Of a stretch of 32,640 bases of DNA, positions 7,030 to 13,709 are shown in pieces (position 1 is the stretch's first letter; every line of letters starts with the position of its first letter). Source of the stretch: Candidatus Buchananbacteria bacterium CG10_big_fil_rev_8_21_14_0_10_42_9 (GTDB lineage Bacteria; Patescibacteriota; Patescibacteriia; Buchananbacterales; 21-14-0-10-42-9); contig PEZZ01000002.1 in the NCBI GenBank assembly GCA_002773845.1, positions 14,565-47,204 of the forward strand. The letters are read 5' to 3'. The notes under the pieces were generated by a model that had not been told where the DNA came from, made no database searches, and saw nothing but the letters and a program-made list of their open reading frames with translations. A program made the translations under genes and the position numbers.

Positions 7030-7476
7030 ATGAAAATTATTCTTACACAGCAAGTAAGGTCTTTGGGCAAGCGAGGCGATGTCAAAGAGGTGTCTGATGG
7101 GTACGCCAGGAATTTTTTAATTCCCAAAGGCTTAGCCGCGCCGGCTACCCCACAAGCGGTCCAAGAAGTTGAAAGAAAAAAGAAAAAAGAAGCTAGAATC
7201 GCTGAAGTTGATTTGATTAAAACTGAAGAGCTGGCTAACAACTTAGACGGTAAGGCTTTTGAGATTAGCGCCAAAATTAACGAAGATGGGACATTATACG
7301 CAGCCATTTCTCCGGCCAAAATAGCCGCCGTGATTAAAAAAAACGGGCACAGCATTGCCGCAGATAATGTGATTATTAATGAACCGTTAAAAGAAGTTGG
7401 CGAGCACGAAGTTACTGTTTCACTCAATCACGGCCTTGAGGCGCGCGTAACTATCATTATCCATGGCGAAAACTAA
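7030..7476 (+). CDS. rplI: Large-subunit ribosomal protein bL9
   Basis: A 148-residue bL9 of standard length. The N-terminal 23S-binding domain begins MKIILTQQVRSLGKRGDVKEVSDGYARNFLIPKGLA (positions 1-36, quoted here only to the recognisable GKRGD and NFLIP motifs). A long Lys/Glu-rich helix (about 40-75) links it to the C-terminal domain. The start at 7030 gives the conserved N-terminus. A second in-frame ATG at 6994 would add 12 residues and sits at the predicted transcription start, so a leaderless longer form is possible. The 3' end overlaps pyrG by 14 bases. bL9 is absent from some CPR groups, so its presence is informative. Confidence 0.93.
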   Translation: MKIILTQQVRSLGKRGDVKEVSDGYARNFLIPKGLAAPATPQAVQEVERKKKKEARIAEVDLIKTEELANNLDGKAFEISAKINEDGTLYAAISPAKIAAVIKKNGHSIAADNVIINEPLKEVGEHEVTVSLNHGLEARVTIIIHGEN

Positions 7477-9097
7477 AACTCATCGTTACATATTTGTGGT
7501 CGGGGGAGTCATGTCTGGTGTCGGCAAGGGTGTTGCGGCATCTAGCATTGGTAAAATTCTTCAAGCCCGCGGGTATAGCGTGACGGCGATAAAAATTGAT
7601 CCGTACGTTAACGTCGACGCTGGCACCATGAATCCGACAGAGCACGGAGAAGTTTTTGTAACTGAAGATGGTGACGAAACTGATCAAGATATTGGTAATT
7701 ACGAGCGTTTTTTAAATGTTGATATAATGCGTGATAATTACATGACCACCGGACGGGTGTATCAAAGCGTTATTCAAAAAGAACGTAACTTGGATTACAA
7801 TGGCCAATGCGTGGAAGTAGTCCCGCATATCCCGCAAGAGGTTATCCGCCGGATTAAAAAAGCCAGCGCCAAAGCCAAAGCGGATTTTACAATTATTGAA
7901 ATTGGCGGCACGGTAGGGGAGTATCAAAACATTTTATTTTTGGAAGCAGCCCGCATGATGAAAAACGAAACGCCGGATATGGTCAAGGTGGTAATGGTTA
8001 GTTATTTGCCGATACCTTTAAACGTTGGAGAGATGAAGACCAAGCCAACCCAATATGCCGTGAGAACTTTAAATTCGGCAGGTATTCAGCCGGATTTTCT
8101 TTTATGCCGCGCTGAACAACCCCTAGATAAGAAACGCAAAGAAAAGCTGCATATTTTTTGTAGCATTCCTGTTGACCATGTAATTTCCGCGCCGGATGTG
8201 GATAGTATTTATCAAATTCCGATTAATTTTGAAAAAGAAAAACTCAGCCTAAAATTACTTGATGAATTTAAGCTAAAAGCTAGAAAAAAGAATTTAGAAG
8301 ATTGGCGGGCAATGGCCCGGCGCGCCGCCATTCAAAAACCCGAAGTTGCTATCGGCGTAGTCGGTAAGTATTTTGCGACCGGAGATTTTACCTTGTCTGA
8401 TTCTTATATTTCTGTTATTGAAGCAGTCAAACACGCCGCCGCTGATAATAAAGTAAAAGCTAATTTAGTGTGGCTAGATGCTGAAGAAATTGAAAAGAAG
8501 GGGACCGGAGTGTTGAAAGATTTAGATGGCATTATAATACCACAAGGTTGGGGCTCGCGCGGCTCAGAAGGCAAGATTAAAGCGATTAAATACGCCCGGG
8601 AAAAAAAGGTACCATATTTTGGCTTATGCTATGGCATGCAAATGGCGGTCATTGAATTTGCTCGGAACGTAGCGAAGATGAAAGGTGCTAACTCTGAAGA
8701 AATTAATGCCAAAATCGCTTACCCGGTTATTCATATTATGCCCGAACAGCAGGAACTGTTGAAACAAAAACAATATGGCGGAACCATTCGCTTGGGCGCT
8801 TGGCCATGCAAATTAAAGAAGGGCAGTCGTATTCAAGAAATTTACAATAAAACCCGAGTGTCTGAAAGGCATCGCCACCGTTATGAAGTAAATAATAAGT
8901 TTAGATCTCGGTTAGAAAAGAAAGGTTTGGTGATAGCCGGAACTTCTCCGGACAATCAATTGGTTGAAGCGATTGAAATTAGCGACCATCCTTTTTTTAT
9001 CGGGACTCAATTTCACCCCGAATACAAATCCCGTCCCTTAGCCCCGCATCCTTTATTTGTTGAATTTATTAAAGTGTGCTTGGCGACAAAATTGTAA
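7463..9097 (+). CDS. pyrG: CTP synthase
   Basis: A 544-residue CTP synthase that aminates UTP to CTP using ATP and glutamine. Amidoligase domain (1-270): GGVMSGVGKG at 14-23 binds ATP, VDAGTMNP at 51-58 and GGTVGEYQ at 148-155 are family motifs, and KTKPTQ at 192-197 contacts UTP. Class I glutamine amidotransferase (about 295-544): nucleophile C389 in GLCYGMQ, and H518/E520 in TQFHPEYKSRP. The oxyanion segment reads PQGWGSRG (360-367) where PGGFGxRG is usual. It overlaps rplI by 14 bases and has no promoter of its own. A hairpin terminator follows. Confidence 0.97.
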   Translation: MAKTKTHRYIFVVGGVMSGVGKGVAASSIGKILQARGYSVTAIKIDPYVNVDAGTMNPTEHGEVFVTEDGDETDQDIGNYERFLNVDIMRDNYMTTGRVYQSVIQKERNLDYNGQCVEVVPHIPQEVIRRIKKASAKAKADFTIIEIGGTVGEYQNILFLEAARMMKNETPDMVKVVMVSYLPIPLNVGEMKTKPTQYAVRTLNSAGIQPDFLLCRAEQPLDKKRKEKLHIFCSIPVDHVISAPDVDSIYQIPINFEKEKLSLKLLDEFKLKARKKNLEDWRAMARRAAIQKPEVAIGVVGKYFATGDFTLSDSYISVIEAVKHAAADNKVKANLVWLDAEEIEKKGTGVLKDLDGIIIPQGWGSRGSEGKIKAIKYAREKKVPYFGLCYGMQMAVIEFARNVAKMKGANSEEINAKIAYPVIHIMPEQQELLKQKQYGGTIRLGAWPCKLKKGSRIQEIYNKTRVSERHRHRYEVNNKFRSRLEKKGLVIAGTSPDNQLVEAIEISDHPFFIGTQFHPEYKSRPLAPHPLFVEFIKVCLATKL

Positions 9098-9098
9098 A

Positions 9099-9308
9099 TT
9101 AACATTTATAAAAATACTTTACCACCGGCAGACAGTGATGCCTGCCGGTGGTTTTGGTTCGCTGGGGCCTGGACAAAATTGGTTTGGTCCAAAAAGCTAC
9201 CGGACCCCAGACGGGGATGGTAGCCGTTACCACGAGCGCGGTAACGAATATAGCCCCGAAGACTATCGTCCAGCAGCCAAGCGCAGCAGGAATAGCTAGC
9301 AAGTGCAT
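9099..9308 (-). CDS. Putative small membrane protein (or structured RNA)
   Basis: A 69-residue open frame starting MHLLAIPAALGCW, with a hydrophobic stretch across residues 2-40 that could be one or two membrane passes, then a basic tail. Support: Shine-Dalgarno GGGAGGGG (9322-9315) six bases from the ATG, and a strong minus-strand promoter about 90 bases upstream. Against: no recognised family, GC-rich and full of inverted repeats (GTTACC / GGTAAC, CTACC..GGTAG, GGTCC / GGACC), and its end runs through the pyrG terminator. A noncoding structured RNA using the same promoter is an equal alternative. A GTG start at 9315 opens another 69-residue frame that looks less protein-like. Confidence 0.4.
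   Translation of the reverse strand: MHLLAIPAALGCWTIVFGAIFVTALVVTATIPVWGPVAFWTKPILSRPQRTKTTGRHHCLPVVKYFYKC
9121..9155 (+). terminator. Terminator hairpin after pyrG
   Basis: ACCACCGGCAG (9121-9131), ten-base loop, CTGCCGGTGGT (9142-9152), then a short TTTT. Eleven perfect pairs. The opposite strand has TATTTTT a few bases beyond, so it may act in both directions. Confidence 0.75.
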
Positions 9309-9402
9309 CTGACACCCCTCCCTTTGTTTTAGAGCCTACCCCGAGATTTTGCCGAGGCGATTCATCAGGCGCTGTGCCTGTGGCCGCACTCGTTAAGATT
9401 AA

Positions 9403-9431
9403 TTTCTAACACGTTTGATTTCTTATGTCAA
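9403..9431 (-). promoter_or_regulatory. Minus-strand promoter downstream of rpmA
   Basis: TTGACA (9431-9426), 17-base spacer, TAGAAA (9408-9403) with extended -10 TGT. It begins just past the rpmA terminator and points into the GC-rich locus at 9100-9395. Predicted start near 9396. Confidence 0.65.
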
Positions 9432-9434
9432 AAT

Positions 9435-9455
9435 AAAAAAACCGGCTAGTGCCGG
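9435..9455 (-). terminator. Intrinsic terminator after rpmA
   Basis: On the minus strand CCGGC ACTA GCCGG (9455-9442) followed by seven T (9441-9435). It lies 23 bases after the rpmA stop. Confidence 0.85.
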
Positions 9456-9477
9456 AATTAAATTTCAAATAAGGGAG

Positions 9478-9759
9478 TTATTTTTTTGGAATGATATTAA
9501 TGAATTTAGCCGATTCTAGCTTGCCAGTGTATTTCTTTATTTTTTTAGATGAAAATTTAACAATTCCATCAGTCACAGCAAATAAAGTATTGTCCTTGCC
9601 TTCGCGAACATTTAAGCCAGCCCTGACTGGCGTGCCATTTTGGCGTATTAAAATATTACCCGCCTTAGCTTCTTGGCCGGCGAATAATTTTACGCCTAAA
9701 CGTTTTGATTGTGAGTCTCGCCCCAGGCGAGTACTACCGCCTGCTTTCTTATGTGCCAT
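9478..9759 (-). CDS. rpmA: Large-subunit ribosomal protein bL27
   Basis: A 93-residue bL27. It starts [24 protein letters not shown], here recognisable by MAHKK, GGST and SKRLGVK, with [13 protein letters not shown] and the [10 protein letters not shown] core following. The N-terminal tail reaches the peptidyl-transferase centre. There is no Firmicutes-type cleaved N-terminal extension. Position 12 of the tail is Leu where Asn is common. An upstream in-frame extension is open for 79 codons but crosses the promoter and is not conserved; the ATG at 9759 is chosen. The leader is about 19 AT-only bases without a Shine-Dalgarno sequence. It is monocistronic, without its usual partner rplU. Confidence 0.96.
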   Translation of the reverse strand: MAHKKAGGSTRLGRDSQSKRLGVKLFAGQEAKAGNILIRQNGTPVRAGLNVREGKDNTLFAVTDGIVKFSSKKIKKYTGKLESAKFINIIPKK

Positions 9760-9784
9760 ATAAAATAAAAAATAATGTGCCAAT

Positions 9785-9813
9785 AATATACACCAAGGCC
9801 CTTCGCTTGTCAA
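9785..9813 (-). promoter_or_regulatory. Promoter for rpmA
   Basis: TTGACA (9813-9808), 17-base spacer, TATATT (9790-9785) on the minus strand. The -35 box overlaps that of the divergent promoter because TTGTCAA and TTGACAA are complementary. Confidence 0.85.
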
Positions 9814-9836
9814 GGCGCGTATTTCAATGTTATAGT
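9807..9836 (+). promoter_or_regulatory. Divergent promoter for the lipoprotein operon
   Basis: TTGTCA (9807-9812), 18-base spacer, TATAGT (9831-9836) with extended -10 TGT (9828-9830). Predicted start near 9843, 19 bases before the ATG at 9862. An alternative -10 (TATAAT, 9853-9858) lies too close to that ATG. Confidence 0.5.
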
Positions 9837-9861
9837 CATTAGCGATAATTAATATAATTTT

Positions 9862-10155
9862 ATGGGAGAAAAAATTAATTTTCCGAATATTTTTAGAGAC
9901 TCCTTGGATGGGCCTAAGGGGCCTGGACGAGCAAAACGCAAGGATAATCTTTCGCCTCCAATAGTAGACAAACAGCCAGTCGATGAATTTCAGCAATCCT
10001 CACCTGAACGTAAACATCAAGAGCAGGTTCAAGACCAAACGGTAGAGAACCGTCTTAAAGGACGTACAAATATCCGGGCAGATCGCGAACCCAAGTTAGA
10101 CAATAACCTCGCTCAAGAGCCCGGTAAGGGCGAAAACATTGATCGCTATGGTTAA
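9862..10155 (+). CDS. Hydrophilic, probably disordered protein
   Basis: 97 residues, very rich in Pro, Asp, Glu, Lys, Gln and Asn, with almost no hydrophobic core; it starts [13 protein letters not shown]. No membrane segment, signal peptide or known motif is visible, and I do not recognise a family. Its end overlaps the following lipoprotein gene by eight bases (ATGGTTAA), so the two are translationally coupled. It might be a partner or substrate of the C39-like protease, but there is no double-glycine leader of the kind cut by transporter-linked C39 peptidases, so this is speculation. Confidence 0.6.
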   Translation: MGEKINFPNIFRDSLDGPKGPGRAKRKDNLSPPIVDKQPVDEFQQSSPERKHQEQVQDQTVENRLKGRTNIRADREPKLDNNLAQEPGKGENIDRYG

Positions 10156-11008
10156 ATTTTTCCCTCTTTTGGTTATTTTTATTTTAGCGGGTTGTACACA
10201 AAAGGCGCCAAATATCTTAATTCATCAAAAAGACAGCCCGGCAAATACTAATTACGACACAAATTTACCCGTTATTGAAAGTGATCAAACTGTAAATGTT
10301 AAAGATGATGCAAGCCGGGAAGTAACTATTCCCGACAGCCCTAACGAAAAACCAGCCGTTGGAGTTGTTAATCCTAATAGTGAAGGTACGACTAAGGCAG
10401 CTCCAGGCAAGCCATTGGCCTCAGTTAGCTACCCTGTGCCATTTGCGCCGCAAGCTCCATACGCGGTTTGGGACGAAGTTCATGAGGAAACTTGTGAGGA
10501 AGCTTCCATGAAAATGGTCCAAGCTTATTTCGCGGGTGAGGACATAAGCGCGCATTTGATGGAGCAAAGCTTGATTAGCCAAGTTAAGTGGCAAGAGCAA
10601 AACGGCTACGGTGTTGATTTAACAGCTGATGAGGTGAAGCATATTTTAGAAAATTATTTTAACTTAAAAGCCGAGGTAACCCCCAATATTGACGCCATAT
10701 CCTTAAAGAATTATTTAACTCAAGGTAAGCTTATAATAGTGCCAGCCGCCGGCAGGGAACTTGGCAATCCGTACTTTTCAGGCGCGGGGCCAATTTATCA
10801 TATGTTAGTCATTCGCGGATATGATCAAACTCACTTTATTACTAATGATCCCGGCACTAAGCGCGGCGAAGGTTACCGCTACAAATACCAAACGTTAATT
10901 AACGCAATTCATGATTGGCCCAGGCATTTAGAAAATGACCAAGGCAAGGTGTCAGCTTCACAAATATTGCAGGGCCAAAAAGTTGTCGTCATTGTGGACA
11001 AGCCTTAG
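10148..11008 (+). CDS. Lipoprotein with C39-type papain-like peptidase domain
   Basis: 286 residues. N-terminal lipoprotein signal: MVK, hydrophobic core FFPLLVIFI, lipobox LAGC with lipidated C16, so the protein should be anchored outside the membrane. A Ser/Asn/Pro-rich linker (about 17-95) leads to a C39_2-like domain (about 96-283). Likely catalytic residues are C116 in ETCEEAS, H218 in YHMLVIRGYD and D234 in TNDPGT, all in the expected order. Substrate unknown; candidates are extracellular peptides, host proteins or murein cross-bridges. The ATG at 10148 is preferred over a TTG three codons earlier because it gives the better signal peptide. It overlaps the preceding gene by eight bases. 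Confidence 0.82.
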   Translation: MVKFFPLLVIFILAGCTQKAPNILIHQKDSPANTNYDTNLPVIESDQTVNVKDDASREVTIPDSPNEKPAVGVVNPNSEGTTKAAPGKPLASVSYPVPFAPQAPYAVWDEVHEETCEEASMKMVQAYFAGEDISAHLMEQSLISQVKWQEQNGYGVDLTADEVKHILENYFNLKAEVTPNIDAISLKNYLTQGKLIIVPAAGRELGNPYFSGAGPIYHMLVIRGYDQTHFITNDPGTKRGEGYRYKYQTLINAIHDWPRHLENDQGKVSASQILQGQKVVVIVDKP

Positions 11009-11009
11009 T

Positions 11010-11038
11010 TTGACACTCCTGAGGGAGGAAAGTATAAT
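11010..11038 (+). promoter_or_regulatory. Perfect consensus promoter for the ferredoxin gene
   Basis: TTGACA (11010-11015), 17-base spacer, TATAAT (11033-11038): a 12/12 match. Six bases separate the -10 box from the ATG at 11045, so the transcript should be leaderless. A GGGAGGA sequence (11023-11029) lies in the spacer and so would not be in the mRNA. Confidence 0.9.
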
Positions 11039-11044
11039 TTGTTT

Positions 11045-11278
11045 ATGGCTAGTGATACATCAAAAATTGGCAAGGTCAAGGTGGTTCGCGATTTATGCAT
11101 TGGCGCCGCTAGCTGCGTCGCTATCGCCCCTGACGCCTTTGAATTGGACGACCAAAATATCGCCGTGGTTAAAGAGCTAAAAACCACGGACCAAGAAACA
11201 TTAATGTTAGCCGCTAAATCTTGCCCAACTAAGGCGATTATTGTTGAGAGCGAAGAGGGCAAGCAGCTTTTTCCGTAA
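11045..11278 (+). CDS. Small ferredoxin, three-cysteine cluster
   Basis: A 77-residue single-cluster ferredoxin of the Fer4_13/Fer4_15-like kind. Ligands are C18 and C24 (CIGAASC) and C60 (SCPTKAI). The usual second Cys of CxxCxxC is Ala21, so the cluster is [3Fe-4S] or a [4Fe-4S] with a non-Cys ligand. APDAFELDD after the first pair is typical. It is a low-potential electron carrier whose partner is not visible here. The ATG at 11045 is the predicted transcription start; a TTG at 11039 in frame would lie upstream of it. It converges on the pilus operon with five bases between the stop codons. Confidence 0.9.
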   Translation: MASDTSKIGKVKVVRDLCIGAASCVAIAPDAFELDDQNIAVVKELKTTDQETLMLAAKSCPTKAIIVESEEGKQLFP

Positions 11279-11299
11279 TTTAGTTAAAAGCTGACTTGC
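11259..11299. terminator. Shared hairpin between convergent ferredoxin and pilus operons
   Basis: GCAAG-CAGCTTTT (11259-11271) pairs with AAAAGCTG-A-CTTGC (11286-11299): 13 pairs with a single bulged A. Both convergent stop codons lie at or in the loop. There is no T tract beyond either arm, so it is not a textbook intrinsic terminator, but it could fold at the 3' end of both mRNAs. Confidence 0.5.
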
Positions 11300-11610
11300 G
11301 GCGAACGCACCTCAGACGGTGCAATAATAAACAGGTTAGGAGTCGAAGTGGAAATTGAAGCCGGCGCTTCAGTTTTTTTATTAATTGAGTTGATAATCTC
11401 CTCAAAATCTTTTTGTCTAAGTCTTTCCGACACAACTTCTGGCCGTAGAGCTATGATTTCTTGAGAGTAAGTTAGCACTTGCCAGAAATTTTTATACATA
11501 AAATAACTAAAGTATGTAAAGATTGAAGCCATAATTAAAACCAGTAGATAAATTATCAGCTTACGGCTAATACGAAATTTAAAACTAATTTTTAAATTCA
11601 TTTTTTTCAT
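11284..11610 (-). CDS. Small membrane protein at the end of the pilus operon
   Basis: 108 residues with a basic N-terminus, one membrane helix (about 18-40) and an extracytoplasmic region of about 65 residues ending in a Ser/Thr/Pro-rich tail. It occupies the place of pilP after pilO, but it has no lipobox and no recognisable PilP beta domain, so I do not call it PilP. The start overlaps the pilO stop by four bases (ATGA), supporting the first Met over the one three codons later. It is probably a bitopic accessory of the PilMNO platform (inference from position). Confidence 0.7.
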   Translation of the reverse strand: MKKMNLKISFKFRISRKLIIYLLVLIMASIFTYFSYFMYKNFWQVLTYSQEIIALRPEVVSERLRQKDFEEIINSINKKTEAPASISTSTPNLFIIAPSEVRSPQVSF

Positions 11611-12125
11611 TTCGGTAAGATAAATGATTCAGTCCTAAGCAACGCCTTGACAACATTTGCATCGCTAACGTTAGCAATTGTTAGATTAACTTGTTTAGCG
11701 TTCATATAAACACTTAAAGACTCCAAGGCAACTAGGTAATTTAACATATTGTAGTAATTTCCCTCTAGCACTTGGGTTAATCTAAATTGGTTATTGGCCG
11801 GGGGTTCAGCTTGGAGCGTTTGAATTATTCTGTGCTGGTCGGCGATGCGTTCAAGCTCAGAGCTAAATTCAGCCTCGGCGCCGCTAGCAATAAATACAGA
11901 ATCCAAAATAATTTTTTGTTCGCGAATTTCTTCCAGCGCCCGAACAGTTTCGTTAAGCCTTTGGCCGGCTTGGTATTTGCGTTCTAGCTCAGCCCGTTCA
12001 TCATTAATTAAATTACTTAAATGCATAACTTCTTGGGCTGTTGGAAGTAAAATAAAAAATACCACGCCCACGGTAAAAAGCATAAAGAAAGCAATTGTTA
12101 AATAAAATTTCTGCTTAACGTTCAT
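11607..12125 (-). CDS. pilO: Type IV pilus inner-membrane protein PilO-like
   Basis: 172 residues: short cytoplasmic N-terminus, one membrane helix (about 8-28), a coiled-coil stretch (about 35-75, heptad-like Leu/Glu/Arg) and a C-terminal ferredoxin-like domain (about 90-165). This layout and the place after pilN are those of PilO, which pairs with PilN under the pilus motor. Sequence identity to known PilO is not obvious by eye, so the call relies on architecture and order. It overlaps both neighbours by four bases (ATGA). Confidence 0.78.
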   Translation of the reverse strand: MNVKQKFYLTIAFFMLFTVGVVFFILLPTAQEVMHLSNLINDERAELERKYQAGQRLNETVRALEEIREQKIILDSVFIASGAEAEFSSELERIADQHRIIQTLQAEPPANNQFRLTQVLEGNYYNMLNYLVALESLSVYMNAKQVNLTIANVSDANVVKALLRTESFILPK

Positions 12126-12664
12126 ATTTGTGATTCAGGAAAAATTTTGATAATAATATCCAAATTAAAATCAATGTTATTTTTCTGAAAATTAGCGCTA
12201 AACGGCTCTTCCACTGTCTCAAAATAACCCAAATCGTTTAGTCCGCTGACTAAGTTTTTCAAATCCTCGCGTGTGGGCGCAAACCCGCGAAGAGTAATTT
12301 CTTTGTTCTCGACATCAATTTGTAAAGCCTCTAGCCGGATACTTAATGGCATAGAATTTATAATTTCAATTAAAAATTGACTAACCGGAACGTAATCCTT
12401 TTGGATCGAGGCAATTTTAGTTAATTCTGCGTTGATGGTTTTTATTTCTTGGCTAAATTTATTACTGTGGGTAGACACTAAGGTGTTGTTCTCAATTTCA
12501 CCATAATAGGCATTCTCTAAAATGGCTCTGGCTAAAAGCACTAAAATACTTAAGGCAATAACAAAGATGAGGAAAGCAAAAATAATATTTTTGATGAATA
12601 CAAAATAGTACAATATTTTTAATTCTTGTTTTTTGTTTGGCGATAACAAATTTAATGTAATCAT
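12122..12664 (-). CDS. pilN: Type IV pilus assembly protein PilN-like
   Basis: 180 residues. The cytoplasmic N-terminus has ITLNLLSP (2-9), equivalent to the INLLP peptide by which PilN docks into a groove of PilM. A membrane helix (about 24-46) is followed by a coiled coil (about 60-90) and a ferredoxin-like domain (about 95-178, with LRGFAPTREDLKNLVSGL). It starts one base after the pilM stop and overlaps pilO by four bases. Together PilM, PilN and PilO link the cytoplasmic motor with the assembling pilus. Confidence 0.88.
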   Translation of the reverse strand: MITLNLLSPNKKQELKILYYFVFIKNIIFAFLIFVIALSILVLLARAILENAYYGEIENNTLVSTHSNKFSQEIKTINAELTKIASIQKDYVPVSQFLIEIINSMPLSIRLEALQIDVENKEITLRGFAPTREDLKNLVSGLNDLGYFETVEEPFSANFQKNNIDFNLDIIIKIFPESQI

Positions 12665-12665
12665 A

Positions 12666-13706
12666 TTATGCGTTGCCTCTTAGCGATAGGCCAATGGCCG
12701 TATTAAACGATTGAATTTTATGTTCGGGCAAGGCTTTTGGGACAACAATATTATCTTTCAGGGCGGCAATTTTTACGTTGATATTTAATTTTTCTTTCAA
12801 CACGTTGTCAATGTTTAAAAAATTGGAGCCGCCACCGGTTAATATAACTTGACTGATAGCGTGGGCGTGGTCGTAGTTGTTGGCGTAAAAGTCCTGGGCG
12901 TCTTTAATTTTTGCGGCTAAAAGTTCAATGTTGTCATGTAGCACTTTACGAAGAGCGCCTTTACATTTTTTTTCATCCAGGCCACACACAATTTTTGCCT
13001 CTTCAGCTTTGGTACTATCGATTTTTAAAGTGTCCGCGATAGTTTTGGTAATCGCGTCTCCCGATATCGGTAAGCTAATCGTCAATTGCACCAATGATTC
13101 ATCATAGACAAATAATCCCGTACGACTGGCACCAAAGTCAATGACAATGCTTGGCGTTTGTTCAGCTTGGGATTGAAAAAATATGCCACGGGTGAGAGCG
13201 GCGGCCTCGACCTCTAAGGCAAGCGGGATCAAATTGGCGTCTTCGATTAACTTAGTGTAATCATCGACAATTTTTTTTGGAGCTACGCCAATCAATACTT
13301 CTATTTTTTTTTCTTGTTTGCCGCCATGGACTAACTGCCAGTCGTAGTACACTTCCTCAATGGAGTATGGAATATGGTTAACCATTTCGCTTCGAATAGT
13401 CTCGTCCATATTATCTTTGTCGGTTTGGGGAACGGTAATAACTTTTACGTAAGTTTTTGGTTCAGGCAAAACGCTCACGATCCGATCTGTTTTTATTTTG
13501 CTGCCCTTGGCCCCGCTAACTAAATCTTTAATCGCGGCGACCGCCTTTTTAGCATCTTTAATCTCACCATTAACAATTTCACCGGCCGAAAGTTTTTTAT
13601 CGTTATATGATTTAAGGATCGCTTTTTTGCCGGCACGCTCAATTACCGCTAAACGAATGGCGGTATCTGAGATATCTAAACCTATAACAGCGGGCTTGAT
13701 TGGCAT
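12666..13706 (-). CDS. pilM: Type IV pilus assembly protein PilM, actin-like ATPase
   Basis: 346 residues of the FtsA/actin-like fold. Nucleotide-binding elements: phosphate-1 GLDISDTAIRLAV (9-21), phosphate-2 VIDFGASRTGLFVY (about 198-211) and the adenosine motif LTGGGSNF (about 299-306). The segment VITVPQTDKDNMDETIRSE is the usual PilM region after the first subdomain. It forms a cytoplasmic ring that binds the PilN N-terminus. It starts three bases after the upstream pseudopilin gene ends, inside the same minus-strand operon. Confidence 0.95.
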   Translation of the reverse strand: MPIKPAVIGLDISDTAIRLAVIERAGKKAILKSYNDKKLSAGEIVNGEIKDAKKAVAAIKDLVSGAKGSKIKTDRIVSVLPEPKTYVKVITVPQTDKDNMDETIRSEMVNHIPYSIEEVYYDWQLVHGGKQEKKIEVLIGVAPKKIVDDYTKLIEDANLIPLALEVEAAALTRGIFFQSQAEQTPSIVIDFGASRTGLFVYDESLVQLTISLPISGDAITKTIADTLKIDSTKAEEAKIVCGLDEKKCKGALRKVLHDNIELLAAKIKDAQDFYANNYDHAHAISQVILTGGGSNFLNIDNVLKEKLNINVKIAALKDNIVVPKALPEHKIQSFNTAIGLSLRGNA

Positions 13707-13709
13707 AAC

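Noticed and set aside
9138-9299. Plus-strand Gly/Pro/Arg-rich frame of about 53 codons after pyrG
   Set aside because: Its ATG lies in the loop of the pyrG terminator, there is no ribosome binding site or promoter, and the minus strand has both.
9106-9315. Alternative minus-strand frame from GTG 9315
   Set aside because: The Shine-Dalgarno sequence overlaps the GTG itself and the product has no coherent domain character; the ATG frame at 9308 is better spaced.
10935-11180. Plus-strand frame bridging the lipoprotein and ferredoxin genes
   Set aside because: Covers the end of one real gene, a consensus promoter and the start of another; no protein character.
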